From: PMNU01 sp035479375
GTDB taxonomy: Bacteria; Patescibacteriota; Saccharimonadia; Saccharimonadales; UBA4665
Direction: 5' to 3'
Length of the DNA stretch: 24,318 nucleotides
Assembly: GCA_035479375.1 (NCBI GenBank)
Contig: DATIIT010000003.1
Coordinates: 1 to 24,318 of the forward strand
Below are positions 24,233 through 24,318 of this stretch, in pieces (positions within the stretch are counted from its first letter, which is position 1; the number at the start of each line of letters is the position of its first letter). The notes beneath the pieces are model-generated. The model saw only the letters and a list, made by a program, of their open reading frames with translations, was not told where the DNA came from and searched no databases. The translations under genes were made by a program, and so were the position numbers.

Positions 24233-24318
24233 TTACGCCCCCGGATATAGCTGGTTATTAAGGTCAATCGTCCCTTGCGGCTGGTTCATGTCGCCGCCCT
24301 GGATTTGGGCGACTTGCT
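24233..24318 (-). CDS. 3' end of an unidentified gene (partial)
   Basis: The minus strand is open from the window edge to a double TAA stop (24233-24235 and 24230-24232). It gives the last 27 residues: QVAQIQGGDMNQPQ then GTIDLNNQLYPGA. It ends 6 nt before the start of the 841-residue gene, the same tight spacing as the rest of the operon, which supports it as a real upstream member. Too little is visible to name it. The Gln/Asn-rich tail looks like a flexible C-terminus. Confidence 0.55.
   Translation of the reverse strand, partial: QVAQIQGGDMNQPQGTIDLNNQLYPGA

Noticed and set aside
1..24318. UGA recoded as glycine or tryptophan
   Set aside because: TGA ends several genes exactly at operon junctions (6795-6797, 8003-8005, 10158-10160, 11173-11175), and no conserved motif requires reading through TGA.
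1..24318. CRISPR arrays, tRNA or rRNA genes, prophage or integrase
   Set aside because: No regularly spaced repeats, cloverleaf-like sequences, rRNA signatures or recombinase motifs were found on either strand.

Overview
This 24.3 kb window is a piece of bacterial chromosome centred on the replication origin neighbourhood. The conserved block is jag(khpB)-yidC-rnpA-rpmH on the minus strand, then dnaA-dnaN-recF on the plus strand. The DNA is GC-rich (roughly 60% by eye). Genes are tightly packed, with many ATGA-type or 1-14 nt overlaps. TGA is a normal stop (for example at 6795-6797, 8003-8005 and 11173-11175), which argues against the UGA-glycine code of Gracilibacteria/Absconditabacteria. 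The RnpA sequence style, a Jag without its N-terminal domain, a YidC without the large periplasmic domain, and the large extracytoplasmic proteins beside recF all suggest a Patescibacteria/CPR lineage, most likely Saccharibacteria. That is a family-resemblance inference; there is no 16S rRNA or other decisive marker here.

Region 1 (1-12287, plus strand) is one long operon for building and exporting a cell-surface polysaccharide. It holds a 5'-truncated GT-B glycosyltransferase, a polytopic membrane protein (possible GT-C), a YfhO-like membrane protein, the ABC-2 permease Wzm, a GT2 enzyme, a GT4 enzyme, the ABC ATPase Wzt with a C-terminal carbohydrate-binding domain, a SAM methyltransferase with a C-terminal coiled coil, a second GT2 and a second GT4. 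Wzm/Wzt export with a Wzt-C domain next to a coiled-coil methyltransferase is the arrangement expected when chains are capped at the non-reducing end and the cap is read by the exporter, as in E. coli O8/O9a.

Region 2 (12275-12382) is a nested inverted repeat between convergent operons, probably a two-way terminator. Region 3 (12413-14432, minus strand) holds jag, yidC, rnpA and a 45-codon rpmH. Region 4 (14433-18539) holds dnaA, dnaN and recF with two non-coding gaps, both carrying DnaA-box-like sites. The dnaA-dnaN gap has the stronger origin architecture: two abutting DnaA boxes, a short GC spacer, a DnaA-trio-like run and an AT-rich stretch, preceded by an extraordinarily A/C-rich 100 nt tract.

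Region 5 (18536-24318, minus strand) meets recF tail to tail. It encodes a candidate envelope system: the last 27 codons of an unknown gene, an 841-aa membrane protein with a long disordered N-terminus and paired cysteines, a 538-aa secreted protein with a lysozyme-like domain and a degenerate M23-like domain, and a 501-aa membrane-anchored protein with a PEGA-like domain and a probable beta-propeller. I do not recognise this set as a named system; it resembles parts of type IV secretion-like loci. It is the best candidate for undescribed biology in the window.
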